This document shows, piece after piece, positions 8,942-17,973 of a stretch of DNA of 64,000 nt. Position 1 is the first letter of the stretch. Every line of letters starts with the position of its first letter. The stretch covers positions 1 through 64,000 of the forward strand of contig NZ_JARVRX010000010.1 of assembly GCF_030209435.1 (NCBI RefSeq). Reading direction: 5' to 3'. The notes beneath the pieces were generated by a model. It was given only the letters and a program-made list of their open reading frames with translations. It did no database searches and had not been told where the DNA came from. This DNA is from Mycolicibacterium sp. lyk4-40-TYG-92. GTDB taxonomy: Bacteria; Actinomycetota; Actinomycetes; Mycobacteriales; Mycobacteriaceae. The position numbers and the translations under genes are program-made.

Positions 8942-9529
8942 TCACTCGGCCTGGCTCTCCCAAGGCACCCGGCACGCGTCGCCCGAGCTGAAGCCCTGCT
9001 CGGTGATCCCGAGCGCCGCGTACATCCGGGAGCGCATGTTCTCCACGCCGATCTGATACGTCAGCTCGATGACCCCGGTATCGCCGAACCGACGCTTGAG
9101 ATCGTCGACCTGTTCGTCGGTCACGGTGTGCGGATCGGTGGTCATCGCGTCGGCGTAGGCGATGGCGGCGCGTTCGTCGTCGGTGAACAGCGGTGAGGTG
9201 GCGTATTCGTCGATGTGCTTGAGCCGCTCGGTGTCCAGGCTCTCCAGTCGCATCAGCATGGTGCCGAAGTCGACGCACCACGAGCACCCCACGGTCCGCG
9301 CGGTCCAGAACACGGCGAGGTCTCGGACGGAGTCGGGCAGGGTCTTGGAGCCGCTCTTGAGTAGACCCTCGTGCACGGCATTGGCGACCAGCAGTCGTGG
9401 GTGGTGCGCGGCGACGGCGAACGGCTCGGGCACCTCACCGAACTCACGCTTGGCATAGCGGTACATGAGCCGGGTCAGCAGGCCGGCACGTTGTGGGGGC
9501 AGGGGCGCGATGCGTGGTGTTGTCGTCAT
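8942..9529 (-). CDS. Carboxymuconolactone-decarboxylase/AhpD-like protein, probable SigJ target
   Basis: A 195-residue all-helical protein of the carboxymuconolactone-decarboxylase/AhpD group. The redox motif CSWC sits in GCSWCVDFGTML, and the pattern FTDDERAAIAYADAMT is typical of the family. Members with CxxC act as peroxidases or disulfide reductases. ECF41 sigma factors are known to lie near and control genes of exactly this class, and an ECF41-type promoter is found just upstream. ATG at 9529 is used: with the promoter at 9538-9564 the message would be nearly leaderless. A longer frame upstream would run through that promoter. Confidence 0.88.
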   Translation of the reverse strand: MTTTPRIAPLPPQRAGLLTRLMYRYAKREFGEVPEPFAVAAHHPRLLVANAVHEGLLKSGSKTLPDSVRDLAVFWTARTVGCSWCVDFGTMLMRLESLDTERLKHIDEYATSPLFTDDERAAIAYADAMTTDPHTVTDEQVDDLKRRFGDTGVIELTYQIGVENMRSRMYAALGITEQGFSSGDACRVPWESQAE

Positions 9530-9537
9530 ACCGGTTG

Positions 9538-9564
9538 GACGAGACAGACCAGTGAGGTGTGACA
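9538..9564 (-). promoter_or_regulatory. ECF41-type promoter (SigJ-dependent, predicted)
   Basis: On the minus strand TGTCACA (9564-9558) is followed after 16 bases by CGTC (9541-9538), eight bases before the ATG of the carboxymuconolactone-decarboxylase-like gene. This is the -35/-10 pair known for ECF41 promoters, with the expected spacing. The spacing places transcription start at or next to the start codon. Confidence 0.8.
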
Positions 9565-9612
9565 GGGGTGTGGCGGGCGTCACCTGATGGTGCAGCGGCT
9601 ACCGTGAGACAC

Positions 9613-10344
9613 ATGTCTGTGGCCCCGAACTCCGCCTCGGTGAGTGGTTACGAGGCGCGGTGGGAGCAGCACAACGCCGAGCGCCGGTCCCAGATCCTGC
9701 TGGCGATGATCGAACTGCTCGAAGAGAGCCCGCCGGGCGCCGACATCTCCGTCGCGGCCATCGCCAAGCGCGCCGGCGTCGCCAAGTCGGTCATCTACCG
9801 GCAGACCTCCGGCAAGGAGGAACTCGAGCGGCGGGTGCGGTCGTACCTCATCGACGACTTCGGGTCAGTCCTGGTCGGCAAGCTCGACATCACCGAAGGC
9901 TCGCTGCGGGAGATTCTGACCCGCACCATCGAGGCCGTCGCGGACTGGATGATCGACCACCCGCGGCTCAACGAGTTCGCGCGCAGCGGCCCGTCGTTCG
10001 AGGGCGATGAGACGCTCGACGCCGTCGGCGAGCTGAAACTGCGCATCATCGAACGCGCCGACGGCATCATCGCCGCCATCCAGTTGGCCATCGGCGTGGA
10101 GGACAGCGCGTTCAAACTGGTCCCGCTGGCCATCGTCACCATGGTCGAGGAGACGCTGTTCGCGTGGGTCCGCAGCCCGGCGCCGACGCACACCCGCGAC
10201 GAGATGATCGCGCACCTGGCCGACTTCACCTGGTACGTCATCGACGGCGCCGCGCGGGCCATCGGATTCGAGGTCAGCCCCGATGAACCGCTCGTCGCCG
10301 TGGTCGCCGCGCTGGCCGCTCAGGCAAGCAACCCCGAGTTGTAA
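9613..10344 (+). CDS. TetR-family transcriptional regulator
   Basis: A 243-residue repressor-type protein. The N-terminal helix-turn-helix is visible at about residues 40-75 (ISVAAIAKRAGVAKSVIYRQ followed by KEELERRV), with a larger helical ligand-binding domain after it. ATG at 9613 is preferred: a GTG at 9559 would start inside the ECF41 promoter of the divergent gene. Its 3-prime end overlaps the end of fprB by 25 bases tail to tail. The target is unknown; the divergent carboxymuconolactone-decarboxylase-like gene is a candidate by position. Confidence 0.85.
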   Translation: MSVAPNSASVSGYEARWEQHNAERRSQILLAMIELLEESPPGADISVAAIAKRAGVAKSVIYRQTSGKEELERRVRSYLIDDFGSVLVGKLDITEGSLREILTRTIEAVADWMIDHPRLNEFARSGPSFEGDETLDAVGELKLRIIERADGIIAAIQLAIGVEDSAFKLVPLAIVTMVEETLFAWVRSPAPTHTRDEMIAHLADFTWYVIDGAARAIGFEVSPDEPLVAVVAALAAQASNPEL

Positions 10345-11750
10345 TCGGCCACCAGGGCGCGCACGGTCTCCTGCGCGCAGGACTTGTTGGTGCCGATGAA
10401 TCCCGTCGGGCCGCGCTTGATCCAGCCGGTCACGTAGGTCGCGGCGACGCCGTCGACCCGGCCCTTGTCGTTGGGCACGGTGCCGCGCGCGTCGTCGAAC
10501 GGCAGGTCGGCCACCGGCCGGCCGCGGTAGCCGATCGATGCGAGCACGAGCCCGGCAGTGACGGTGTGCAGGTCGCCGGTCGGCTTGACCTTCGCCGTGC
10601 CGTCGGTCGCCGCCACCAGTTCGTTGCGGGCGAATTCGATTTCCAGTCCGCCCGCGGTGCGCGCAATGGCGCTCGGCGACTGCAGGTACTCCAGCACGAT
10701 CCGGCGGTTGCCCGGCCTCCGCGGGAGGTCGGCGAGGATGCGGGCACGCGGGTCGCTTTTCGGCAGCGACGCCAGATCCTGCGAGGAGACGACGACGTCG
10801 ACGTCGGGCATCGACGTCAGGCCGACCAGCTCCGGCACCGTGAACGCCGACTGCGCGAGCCCACGTCGCCCGACCACGACGACTTCTTCAATCTGGCTCT
10901 CCCGCAAGGCTTTCAGCGCGTGCGGCGCGATGTCGGTGGCGGCCAGCCGGTCGGGATCGGTGGTGAGGATCCGGGCGACGTCGAGCGCGACGTTGCCGTT
11001 GCCGACCACGACGGCGCGCGGCTGCGACAGGTCGAAGGTCGCGCCGGCCAAGTCGGGATGGCCGTTGTACCAAGCCACGAACCGGGTCGCCGAGCTGACG
11101 CCCGGAAGATCGGCGCCGGGTACGTCGAGTGGACGGTCCGCGGACGCGCCGACCGCGTAGATGACGGCGTCGTGCTCGGCGAGCAACTGCTGGTGCGTGA
11201 TGTCGGTGCCGATCTCGACGCCGGTCAGCAGCTCGAGCCGCGGGTCGGCGCAGATGGTGTCGAACTGCCGGGACACGCCGCGGGTACGGCGGTGATCGGG
11301 TGCGACGCCGAAGCGGGCGAGGCCACCCGACTGGGGGAGCCGCTCGTACATCCGGACGCGCGCAGCCGGGATGGTCAGCACTTCGTCGGCGGCGTACATG
11401 GCGGCCGGGCCGGATCCGACGATGGCGACGCGCACGGCCCCGGGAGCCCGCACCTGCAGCGGCGGAACCACCGGCGCCAGCAGCGCGCGGGGCCGGGGCT
11501 CCTTGTAGAAATCGGCGTTGAGCTCGAGGAACACCTTTTCCATCGGCTCCAGCGAACCGTCGTGCTTGATGGCGTCGACGGGACAGGCCGTCACGCACGC
11601 GCCGCAGTCGACGCACTCCACCGGATCGATGTACAGCATCTCCGCGGTGTGGAAGTCGGGCTCGTCGGGCGTGGGGTGAATGCAGTTGACCGGACAGGCG
11701 TAGACGCAGGACGCGTCGCTGCAGCAGGACTGCGTGATGACGTGGGGCAT
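10320..11750 (-). CDS. fprB: Ferredoxin/ferredoxin-NADP reductase fusion
   Basis: A 476-residue electron-transfer flavoprotein. Residues 1-60 are a bacterial 7Fe-type ferredoxin (Cys 9/10, 15, 19 and the run CVDCGACVTACP at 46-57); residues about 105-470 are an adrenodoxin-reductase-like NADPH:ferredoxin reductase with the FAD motif AIVGSGPAAMYAADE and NADP motif VVVGNGNVALDVA. It passes electrons from NADPH through its own iron-sulfur clusters to an oxygenase partner. Its start codon shares one base with the stop of the AurF-like gene upstream (TGATG), so translation is coupled. The same pair (Rv0885-Rv0886) exists in M. tuberculosis. Confidence 0.93.
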   Translation of the reverse strand: MPHVITQSCCSDASCVYACPVNCIHPTPDEPDFHTAEMLYIDPVECVDCGACVTACPVDAIKHDGSLEPMEKVFLELNADFYKEPRPRALLAPVVPPLQVRAPGAVRVAIVGSGPAAMYAADEVLTIPAARVRMYERLPQSGGLARFGVAPDHRRTRGVSRQFDTICADPRLELLTGVEIGTDITHQQLLAEHDAVIYAVGASADRPLDVPGADLPGVSSATRFVAWYNGHPDLAGATFDLSQPRAVVVGNGNVALDVARILTTDPDRLAATDIAPHALKALRESQIEEVVVVGRRGLAQSAFTVPELVGLTSMPDVDVVVSSQDLASLPKSDPRARILADLPRRPGNRRIVLEYLQSPSAIARTAGGLEIEFARNELVAATDGTAKVKPTGDLHTVTAGLVLASIGYRGRPVADLPFDDARGTVPNDKGRVDGVAATYVTGWIKRGPTGFIGTNKSCAQETVRALVADYNSGLLA

Positions 11751-12727
11751 CAGGCGATCAACTGTGCCTCGCGGTTGGGGGCACTGCGGTAGCGCGCCGC
11801 TTCACCGGCGATGCCGCAGCGTTTCCACATCCAGCGGCCCACACGGTTCATCAGACCGATCTCCTCGGCGAGCGCGCGGGTCTCGTCGAAGAAGCTCGCC
11901 ATGATCTTGCGCGACTGCGGGCTGCGCCAGAAGGCCTGCCGCATGACGTCTTCCGGGATGTCGAACTGCTTGCCGAACGATTTCGACGACCCCATGATCT
12001 CGTGCGCCAGCCAGCGCAGCGTCAGCGGGAAGGCCACGGTGGCGAAGGCCTTGAAGCGCCACGACCGCTCGGGCATGTGAGTCTTGAGGAATTCGTTGGC
12101 CCACGAGATGTGGCGGGCTTCCTCGGCGATGTGGATCTGCATGGTGCGCAGCACTGCCGGCGGCAGGTTGGCGCCGTCGCGGATCATGCCCTTCTGGAAG
12201 TGGTCGATGGGCTCTTCGCCGGCGAGGATGCCGGCCATGAACGCCGTCGGCGAGTACTGGCCGACCAGGCCGATGTACGGCGACAGCTTGAAGAACAGCT
12301 TCCGCATGCCCGGGACATCGGTCCCGGAGCGGTTGACCAGCTCCTGGAACATCTGGATGTGGTTGCACTCTTCGGTCATCTCGTGGAGCGCGTACCGGAA
12401 CTCGGGGGAGTTGTTGGGCAGCTTCATGATGAACGCCATCAGCCCGCGGATCAGGATGCTCTCGAATGCCGCGCCCACCTTGACGGTGTTGAGCGTCCGC
12501 CAGCGGCCGATCTCGATCTGCCGTTCCAGCGGCTGGCTCTGGTACCACTCGGTGGCACCCAGCGGGTCGATGGTGGGGGACAGCACCCATCGCGGGTCCT
12601 GCAGGTCGATCGCCATGTCCGGCGAACCCCAGGCGATGTCGAGGTACGGATCAAACCGGCGTCGCACCGAGCCTTCGGACAACACGTCCAGCAGGTTCTG
12701 GTAACCGGGCTCCATTGCCTTAGTCAT
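11750..12727 (-). CDS. AurF-like di-iron oxygenase
   Basis: A 325-residue helical protein of the AurF family (p-aminobenzoate N-oxygenase-like di-iron enzymes). The metal ligands are visible as EECNH (Glu120, His123), Glu172, His199 and EEARH (Glu203, His206), with the spacing known from AurF; Glu89 is a plausible first ligand. Such enzymes oxidise amines to nitro groups or hydroxylate lipids using electrons from a reductase, and the coupled FprB gene is the obvious electron source. ATG at 12727 is used; a second Met at 12715 is possible. The substrate is unknown. Confidence 0.85.
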   Translation of the reverse strand: MTKAMEPGYQNLLDVLSEGSVRRRFDPYLDIAWGSPDMAIDLQDPRWVLSPTIDPLGATEWYQSQPLERQIEIGRWRTLNTVKVGAAFESILIRGLMAFIMKLPNNSPEFRYALHEMTEECNHIQMFQELVNRSGTDVPGMRKLFFKLSPYIGLVGQYSPTAFMAGILAGEEPIDHFQKGMIRDGANLPPAVLRTMQIHIAEEARHISWANEFLKTHMPERSWRFKAFATVAFPLTLRWLAHEIMGSSKSFGKQFDIPEDVMRQAFWRSPQSRKIMASFFDETRALAEEIGLMNRVGRWMWKRCGIAGEAARYRSAPNREAQLIA

Positions 12728-12780
12728 GTCTCCAATTTACCGGGAACGGGAGTCTCAGTAAATACCTGACGACAAATCTG

Positions 12781-12837
12781 CGAGTGTTGGGTTGTGTGCG
12801 ACATTTCGCGCATTTCTCGACCACAAGCCGACACTCG
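12781..12837. repeat. 57-base palindromic repeat, type A, left copy
   Basis: An imperfect palindrome with arms 12781-12801 and 12817-12837 (17 of 21 positions pair), starting CGAGTGTTGG and ending ACACTCG. It matches the element at 13755-13811 at 43 of 57 positions. The two lie on each side of the DUF559-type gene at 12880-13752. Confidence 0.8.
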
Positions 12838-12879
12838 ATGCAGATGGAACCGGGCTGGTGTCACAGCCGTCATATCCAC

Positions 12880-13752
12880 ATGCCATTTCTCGGCACCGAG
12901 GCCCTGGCTGCGGGCACGGTCAACAGGTATCAGCTGCGGACTCGTTATGACGCGCTGTATCGCAACGTCTACGTCCGTCGCGGTCACGAACTCACCGCTG
13001 TGGACAAAGCTGTCGCGGCCTGGCTGTGGTCCGGACGCAGGGCAACCGCAGTTGGGTTGTCCGCCGCTGCGCTGCATGGCTCGTTGTGGATCGGTTCGAC
13101 ACAACCCGCTGAACTCAACCAAGGGAGTAGGACGCGGCCTCCTGGCATCCTGATTCACAGCGATGCGCTCGTCGACGACGAAATATGCCGTGTGCGCGGC
13201 ATCAACGCAACGACGCCAGCGAGGACGGCTTTCGACCTCGGCCGACGGAAAGGACTCACGGCCGCGGTCATTCGGGTGGATGCGCTGCTCCAGGCCACAC
13301 AATTGAAACTCCCTGAGGTGCGCGCACTTGCCGAGCGGCATCCCGGGGTCCGGGGACTGAGGCAATTGGAGCAGGTGCTTGATCTCGCCGATTACGGCGG
13401 CGAATCGCCCCAAGAGACGCGGCTACGACTGCTGTTCACCGAGCACGGCATGCGGCCGTCGCACACGCAGATCGAAGTATTCGACGGCAGATACCAGGTG
13501 GGCCGCATCGATATGGGCTGGCCGGAGTGGAAAGTAGGTGTGCAGTACGACGGCATCCAGCACTGGGAAGACCCTCCCCCGCAAGCGGGAGGTGCCCCCA
13601 GCCGGCGCACCCGGGACATCGACCAGAATGCCGAGTACCGCGAATTGGGCTGGCGGTTGGTCCACGTCGGCGCTGACCTCATGCGCACCCGCCACGACAT
13701 CATCATCGCGCGGACGCGGGCCGAGCTGCGGGCAGCCGGTGCGCCCTACTGA
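12880..13752 (+). CDS. DUF559-type protein (AbiEi-like N-terminus, Vsr-like nuclease domain)
   Basis: A 290-residue protein. The N-terminal half has a degenerate winged-helix/AbiEi-like pattern (YDALYRNVYVRRG, then ATAVGLSAAALHG); the C-terminal half has the DUF559/very-short-patch-repair endonuclease-like pattern with acidic residues near 175-180, Asp211 in VGRIDMGWP, and VGVQYDG at 219-225. A ten-residue insert rich in Pro and Gly just after the YDG motif is encoded by a hairpin repeat. The ATG at 12880 is used because the frame upstream lies within a palindromic repeat. It is flanked by two copies of that palindrome, the right one starting three bases after the stop. Function is unknown; relatives are sometimes called type IV antitoxin-like. 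Confidence 0.8.
   Translation: MPFLGTEALAAGTVNRYQLRTRYDALYRNVYVRRGHELTAVDKAVAAWLWSGRRATAVGLSAAALHGSLWIGSTQPAELNQGSRTRPPGILIHSDALVDDEICRVRGINATTPARTAFDLGRRKGLTAAVIRVDALLQATQLKLPEVRALAERHPGVRGLRQLEQVLDLADYGGESPQETRLRLLFTEHGMRPSHTQIEVFDGRYQVGRIDMGWPEWKVGVQYDGIQHWEDPPPQAGGAPSRRTRDIDQNAEYRELGWRLVHVGADLMRTRHDIIIARTRAELRAAGAPY
13571..13600 (+). repeat. Short hairpin repeat inside a coding sequence
   Basis: The stretch contains CTCCCCCGC, AA, GCGGGAG, a short GC-rich hairpin, followed by GTGCCCCCA. It lies in frame in the DUF559-type gene and encodes the Pro/Gly-rich insert PPPQAGGAPS. The paralogue at 36817-37704 has no such insert at the same place. Confidence 0.6.
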
Positions 13753-13754
13753 AA

Positions 13755-13811
13755 CGAAAGTTGGCTTGTGTTCGAGAATTTCAGCGAATCTCGAACACAA
13801 GCCAACACTCG
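13755..13811. repeat. 57-base palindromic repeat, type A, right copy
   Basis: A near-perfect palindrome: 18 consecutive base pairs (13760-13777 with 13789-13806) around an 11-base loop, extending to 57 bases. It begins three bases after the stop of the DUF559-type gene and ends 12 bases before the end of sdhB, so it may also act as a bidirectional terminator between the two convergent genes. Confidence 0.85.
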
Positions 13812-13823
13812 AAGGTAAGGCGC

Positions 13824-14606
13824 CTATCGGGCAAACATCAAGGCGCGCTTGACTTCCTGGATCGCCTTGGTCACCTGGATGCCGCGGGGGCAGGCCTCGG
13901 TGCAGTTGAAGGTGGTGCGGCAGCGCCACACACCGTCGACCTCGTTGAGGATGTCCAGTCGCTCGGCGGCGGCCTCGTCGCGCGAGTCGAAGATGAACCG
14001 GTGCGCGTTGACGATGGCGGCGGGGCCGAAGTACGAACCCTCGCTCCAGTACACCGGGCACGAGGTGGTGCAGCAGGCGCACAGGATGCACTTGGTGGTG
14101 TCGTCGAAGCGGGCGCGGTCGGTCTGCGACTGGATGCGCTCACGGGTCGGGGGGTTGCCCGACGTGATGAGGAACGGCTTCACGGCGCGGTAGGCGTCGA
14201 AGAACGGCTCCATGTCCACCACGAGGTCCTTCTCCACGGGCAGGCCGCGGATGGGCTCGATGGTGATGGTGAGGTCCTTGCCGGGCTTCTTCGGCAGCAG
14301 GTCGCGCATGAGGACCTTGCAGGCCAGCCGGTTCACACCGTTGATCCGCATGGCGTCCGACCCACACACGCCATGGGCGCAGGAGCGGCGGAACGTCAGC
14401 GTGCCGTCCAGGTAGCCCTTCACGTACAGGAGCAGGTTCAGCAACCGGTCGCTGGGCAGGCACGGGACGCGGAAGCTCTGGAAGCCGGCGGCGTCCGGGT
14501 TCTCCGGGTTGAACCGCGCGATCTTCAGCGTGACCATGACGGCGCCGTCCGGCACCGGAGGCAGCGGCGGGTCGCCGGCTTCGGGCTTGTCGAGAACAGC
14601 AGTCAT
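13824..14606 (-). CDS. sdhB: Succinate dehydrogenase iron-sulfur subunit
   Basis: The 260-residue iron-sulfur subunit of complex II, carrying electrons from the flavin of SdhA to the quinone site. The 2Fe-2S ligands are in SCAHGVCGSDAM with a further Cys; the 4Fe-4S and 3Fe-4S ligands are in CILCACCTTSCP and CTEACPRGI. ATG at 14606 is used; it starts one base after the sdhA stop. Last gene of the sdhCDAB operon. Confidence 0.96.
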   Translation of the reverse strand: MTAVLDKPEAGDPPLPPVPDGAVMVTLKIARFNPENPDAAGFQSFRVPCLPSDRLLNLLLYVKGYLDGTLTFRRSCAHGVCGSDAMRINGVNRLACKVLMRDLLPKKPGKDLTITIEPIRGLPVEKDLVVDMEPFFDAYRAVKPFLITSGNPPTRERIQSQTDRARFDDTTKCILCACCTTSCPVYWSEGSYFGPAAIVNAHRFIFDSRDEAAAERLDILNEVDGVWRCRTTFNCTEACPRGIQVTKAIQEVKRALMFAR

Positions 14607-14607
14607 G

Positions 14608-16362
<1,755 letters not shown>

Positions 16363-16370
16363 CTGCGTCC

Positions 16371-16853
16371 CTACTTGATGTTCGCGTCGAAGGTGACCAA
16401 CACGTAGCTGCCCAGCACCAGGGTGAATCCGGTGGCCAGCAGCAGAATCGAGTTCAGCCAGAACTTGGTGGTGTTCTTGCGGGCGTAGTCACCGATGATG
16501 GTGCGCATGCCGTTGGCGCCGTGCACCAGCGCCAGCCACAGCAGCGCCATGTCCCAGATCTGCCAGAACGGCGAGGCCCAGCGCTCTGCGACGTAGTTGA
16601 AGTCGATGCGGTAGACGCCGTTCTGCCAGATCAGCCCGATGAACAGGTGACCGAGAGCGAGCAGCACCAGGGCGGCGCCGGAGAAGCGCATGAACAGCCA
16701 GGCGTACTTCTCGAAGTACGGGATGCCACGGGCGCGCCGGGGGGCGCGGGGGTGATCGAGGGCGGCGGGACGGTCGTGCTCGCGCTCCATGACCGGGGCC
16801 GGACGGCCCCCGCGGCGCGCCTCGGCGGCGCCGGAATCGGTGTGCGTGGTCAC
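16371..16853 (-). CDS. sdhD: Succinate dehydrogenase membrane anchor subunit D
   Basis: Membrane anchor of about 160 residues with three hydrophobic helices starting near YAWLFMRFSG. A His in ALGHLF is a candidate heme ligand, and HGANGMRTIIGDY lies near the quinone site. The GTG at 16853 overlaps the sdhC stop as GTGA and is preferred; a GTG nine bases upstream is also possible. The Arg/Pro-rich N-terminus matches the related M. tuberculosis protein Rv3317 in character. Confidence 0.92.
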   Translation of the reverse strand: MTTHTDSGAAEARRGGRPAPVMEREHDRPAALDHPRAPRRARGIPYFEKYAWLFMRFSGAALVLLALGHLFIGLIWQNGVYRIDFNYVAERWASPFWQIWDMALLWLALVHGANGMRTIIGDYARKNTTKFWLNSILLLATGFTLVLGSYVLVTFDANIK

Positions 16854-17284
16854 TTGAGCCACCCGTAGTGCTCAACCATGTGCATGCCCTCTACCCCAAC
16901 TGCGGCGATGACGACCGCGATCCAGATGGCCAGGATGGTCCACAGCATGACCCGCTGGTACTTGGGGCCCTGCTGCCAGAAGTCGATCAGAATGACTCGC
17001 ACGCCGTTGAGAGCGTGGTAGAGCACCGCCGCGACCAGGCCCATCTCCATGAGCCCGATGATCGGCGTCTTGTAGGTGTTGATCACCTCGTTGTAGGCCT
17101 CGGGGCTGACCCGGACCAGCGCCGTGTCCAGAACGTGGACCAGCAAGAAGAAGAAGATGGTGGCGCCGGTGATGCGGTGAAGCACCCAGGACCACATGCC
17201 CGGATCTCCGCGATACAGGCTCCGTCGCTTCTGGGATGAACGCGGCGCGGGTATGGCGGATTCCGCGGCTGCCGCTGTACTCAT
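16850..17284 (-). CDS. sdhC: Succinate dehydrogenase cytochrome b subunit C
   Basis: The 144-residue membrane subunit with three helices and the conserved strings WSWVLHRITGATIFFFLLVHV and LYHALNGVRVILIDFW; the His residues are candidate heme ligands and the Ser/Arg of HRITG belong to the quinone site. ATG at 17284 is chosen because GGAGG stands seven bases before it. First gene of the sdhCDAB operon. Confidence 0.94.
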   Translation of the reverse strand: MSTAAAAESAIPAPRSSQKRRSLYRGDPGMWSWVLHRITGATIFFFLLVHVLDTALVRVSPEAYNEVINTYKTPIIGLMEMGLVAAVLYHALNGVRVILIDFWQQGPKYQRVMLWTILAIWIAVVIAAVGVEGMHMVEHYGWLK

Positions 17285-17360
17285 TTCGACCTCCAACGCC
17301 GTCGGTGGACGCGTGACCCGGCAGCAACTTTTTCGCGTGCCGAGCCCAAACCTCGGGGCG

Positions 17361-17388
17361 ACTCTAATCCCAATTTGCGCACAGTCAG
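17361..17388 (-). promoter_or_regulatory. Possible SigA-type promoter of sdhCDAB
   Basis: On the minus strand CTGACT and TAGAGT are separated by 16 bases, a reasonable mycobacterial -35/-10 pair, about 77 bases before the sdhC ATG. Confidence 0.4.
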
Positions 17389-17427
17389 AACTAGCGTGTG
17401 GGGAGAATGGTGAACCCGCGCCGGAAA

Positions 17428-17446
17428 TTAGGTTTGCCTACATTAA
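17428..17446. promoter_or_regulatory. Possible IdeR (iron) box
   Basis: The 19-base TTAGGTTTGCCTACATTAA matches the IdeR/DtxR consensus at about 15 of 19 positions, with both outer arms conserved. It lies in the sdhC-cdd intergenic region, 64 bases before the cdd start and about 40 bases upstream of the possible sdhC promoter. Confidence 0.45.
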
Positions 17447-17509
17447 CTTACTTGTTGGTCGGGTCGCGTCTCGAGGCGGTACCCGGGTGCCGGGAACGGG
17501 GTGTCTGTG

Positions 17510-17905
17510 ATGCCGGAAATTGACTGGAAACTGTTGCGGGACAAGGCGATAGATGCTTCCCGGGGTGCCTATGCGCCGTACTCGAACTTCCCGGTGGGAG
17601 CTGCCGCGCTGGTCGACGACGACCGAATCGTGGTGGGCTGCAATGTGGAAAATGTCTCATATGGCCTTGGCCTCTGCGCGGAGTGTGCTGTGGTCTGCGC
17701 CCTACATTCCAGCGGCGGTGGACGGCTGCTCGCGCTGGCGTGCGTGGACGGTTCGGGGGCGGTGCTGATGCCGTGTGGCCGCTGTCGACAGGTGCTGCTC
17801 GAGCACGGTGGGCCGGCCATGCTGATCGACCATGCATCGGGTCCGCGGCCGCTGGCCGAACTGCTGCCGGATGCCTTCGGGCCGGATGACCTGAACCGCC
17901 GGTAA
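17510..17905 (+). CDS. cdd: Cytidine deaminase
   Basis: The 131-residue zinc enzyme that converts cytidine and deoxycytidine to uridine and deoxyuridine in pyrimidine salvage. The catalytic Cys-Ala-Glu motif CAECA and the zinc ligands PCGRC are both present, as is NVENVSYGL for substrate binding. ATG at 17510 gives the usual start MPEIDW. It is followed by deoA, the next enzyme in the same salvage route. Confidence 0.97.
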   Translation: MPEIDWKLLRDKAIDASRGAYAPYSNFPVGAAALVDDDRIVVGCNVENVSYGLGLCAECAVVCALHSSGGGRLLALACVDGSGAVLMPCGRCRQVLLEHGGPAMLIDHASGPRPLAELLPDAFGPDDLNRR

Positions 17906-17945
17906 CGCCAAGCGGGGCAACGCTTCTGGGTGGCTTGGCGGTTAC
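17901..17945 (+). terminator. Long stem-loop between cdd and deoA
   Basis: GGTAACGCCAAGC (17901-17913) pairs with GCTTGGCGGTTAC (17933-17945), 12 pairs plus a one-base bulge around a 19-base loop, starting within the cdd stop codon. No T-run follows. It could be an attenuator or processing hairpin between the two salvage genes. Confidence 0.5.
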
Positions 17946-17973
17946 TCGCGGGTAACTTGGCTAGCATTCCGGT

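Noticed and set aside
12784..12879. N-terminal extension of the first DUF559-type protein
   Set aside because: These codons lie mostly within the type A palindrome and give no conserved sequence; the ATG at 12880 starts the recognisable protein.
13571..13600. Frameshift in the first DUF559-type gene
   Set aside because: The hairpin insert has a length that keeps the frame, and the conserved sequence continues after it.
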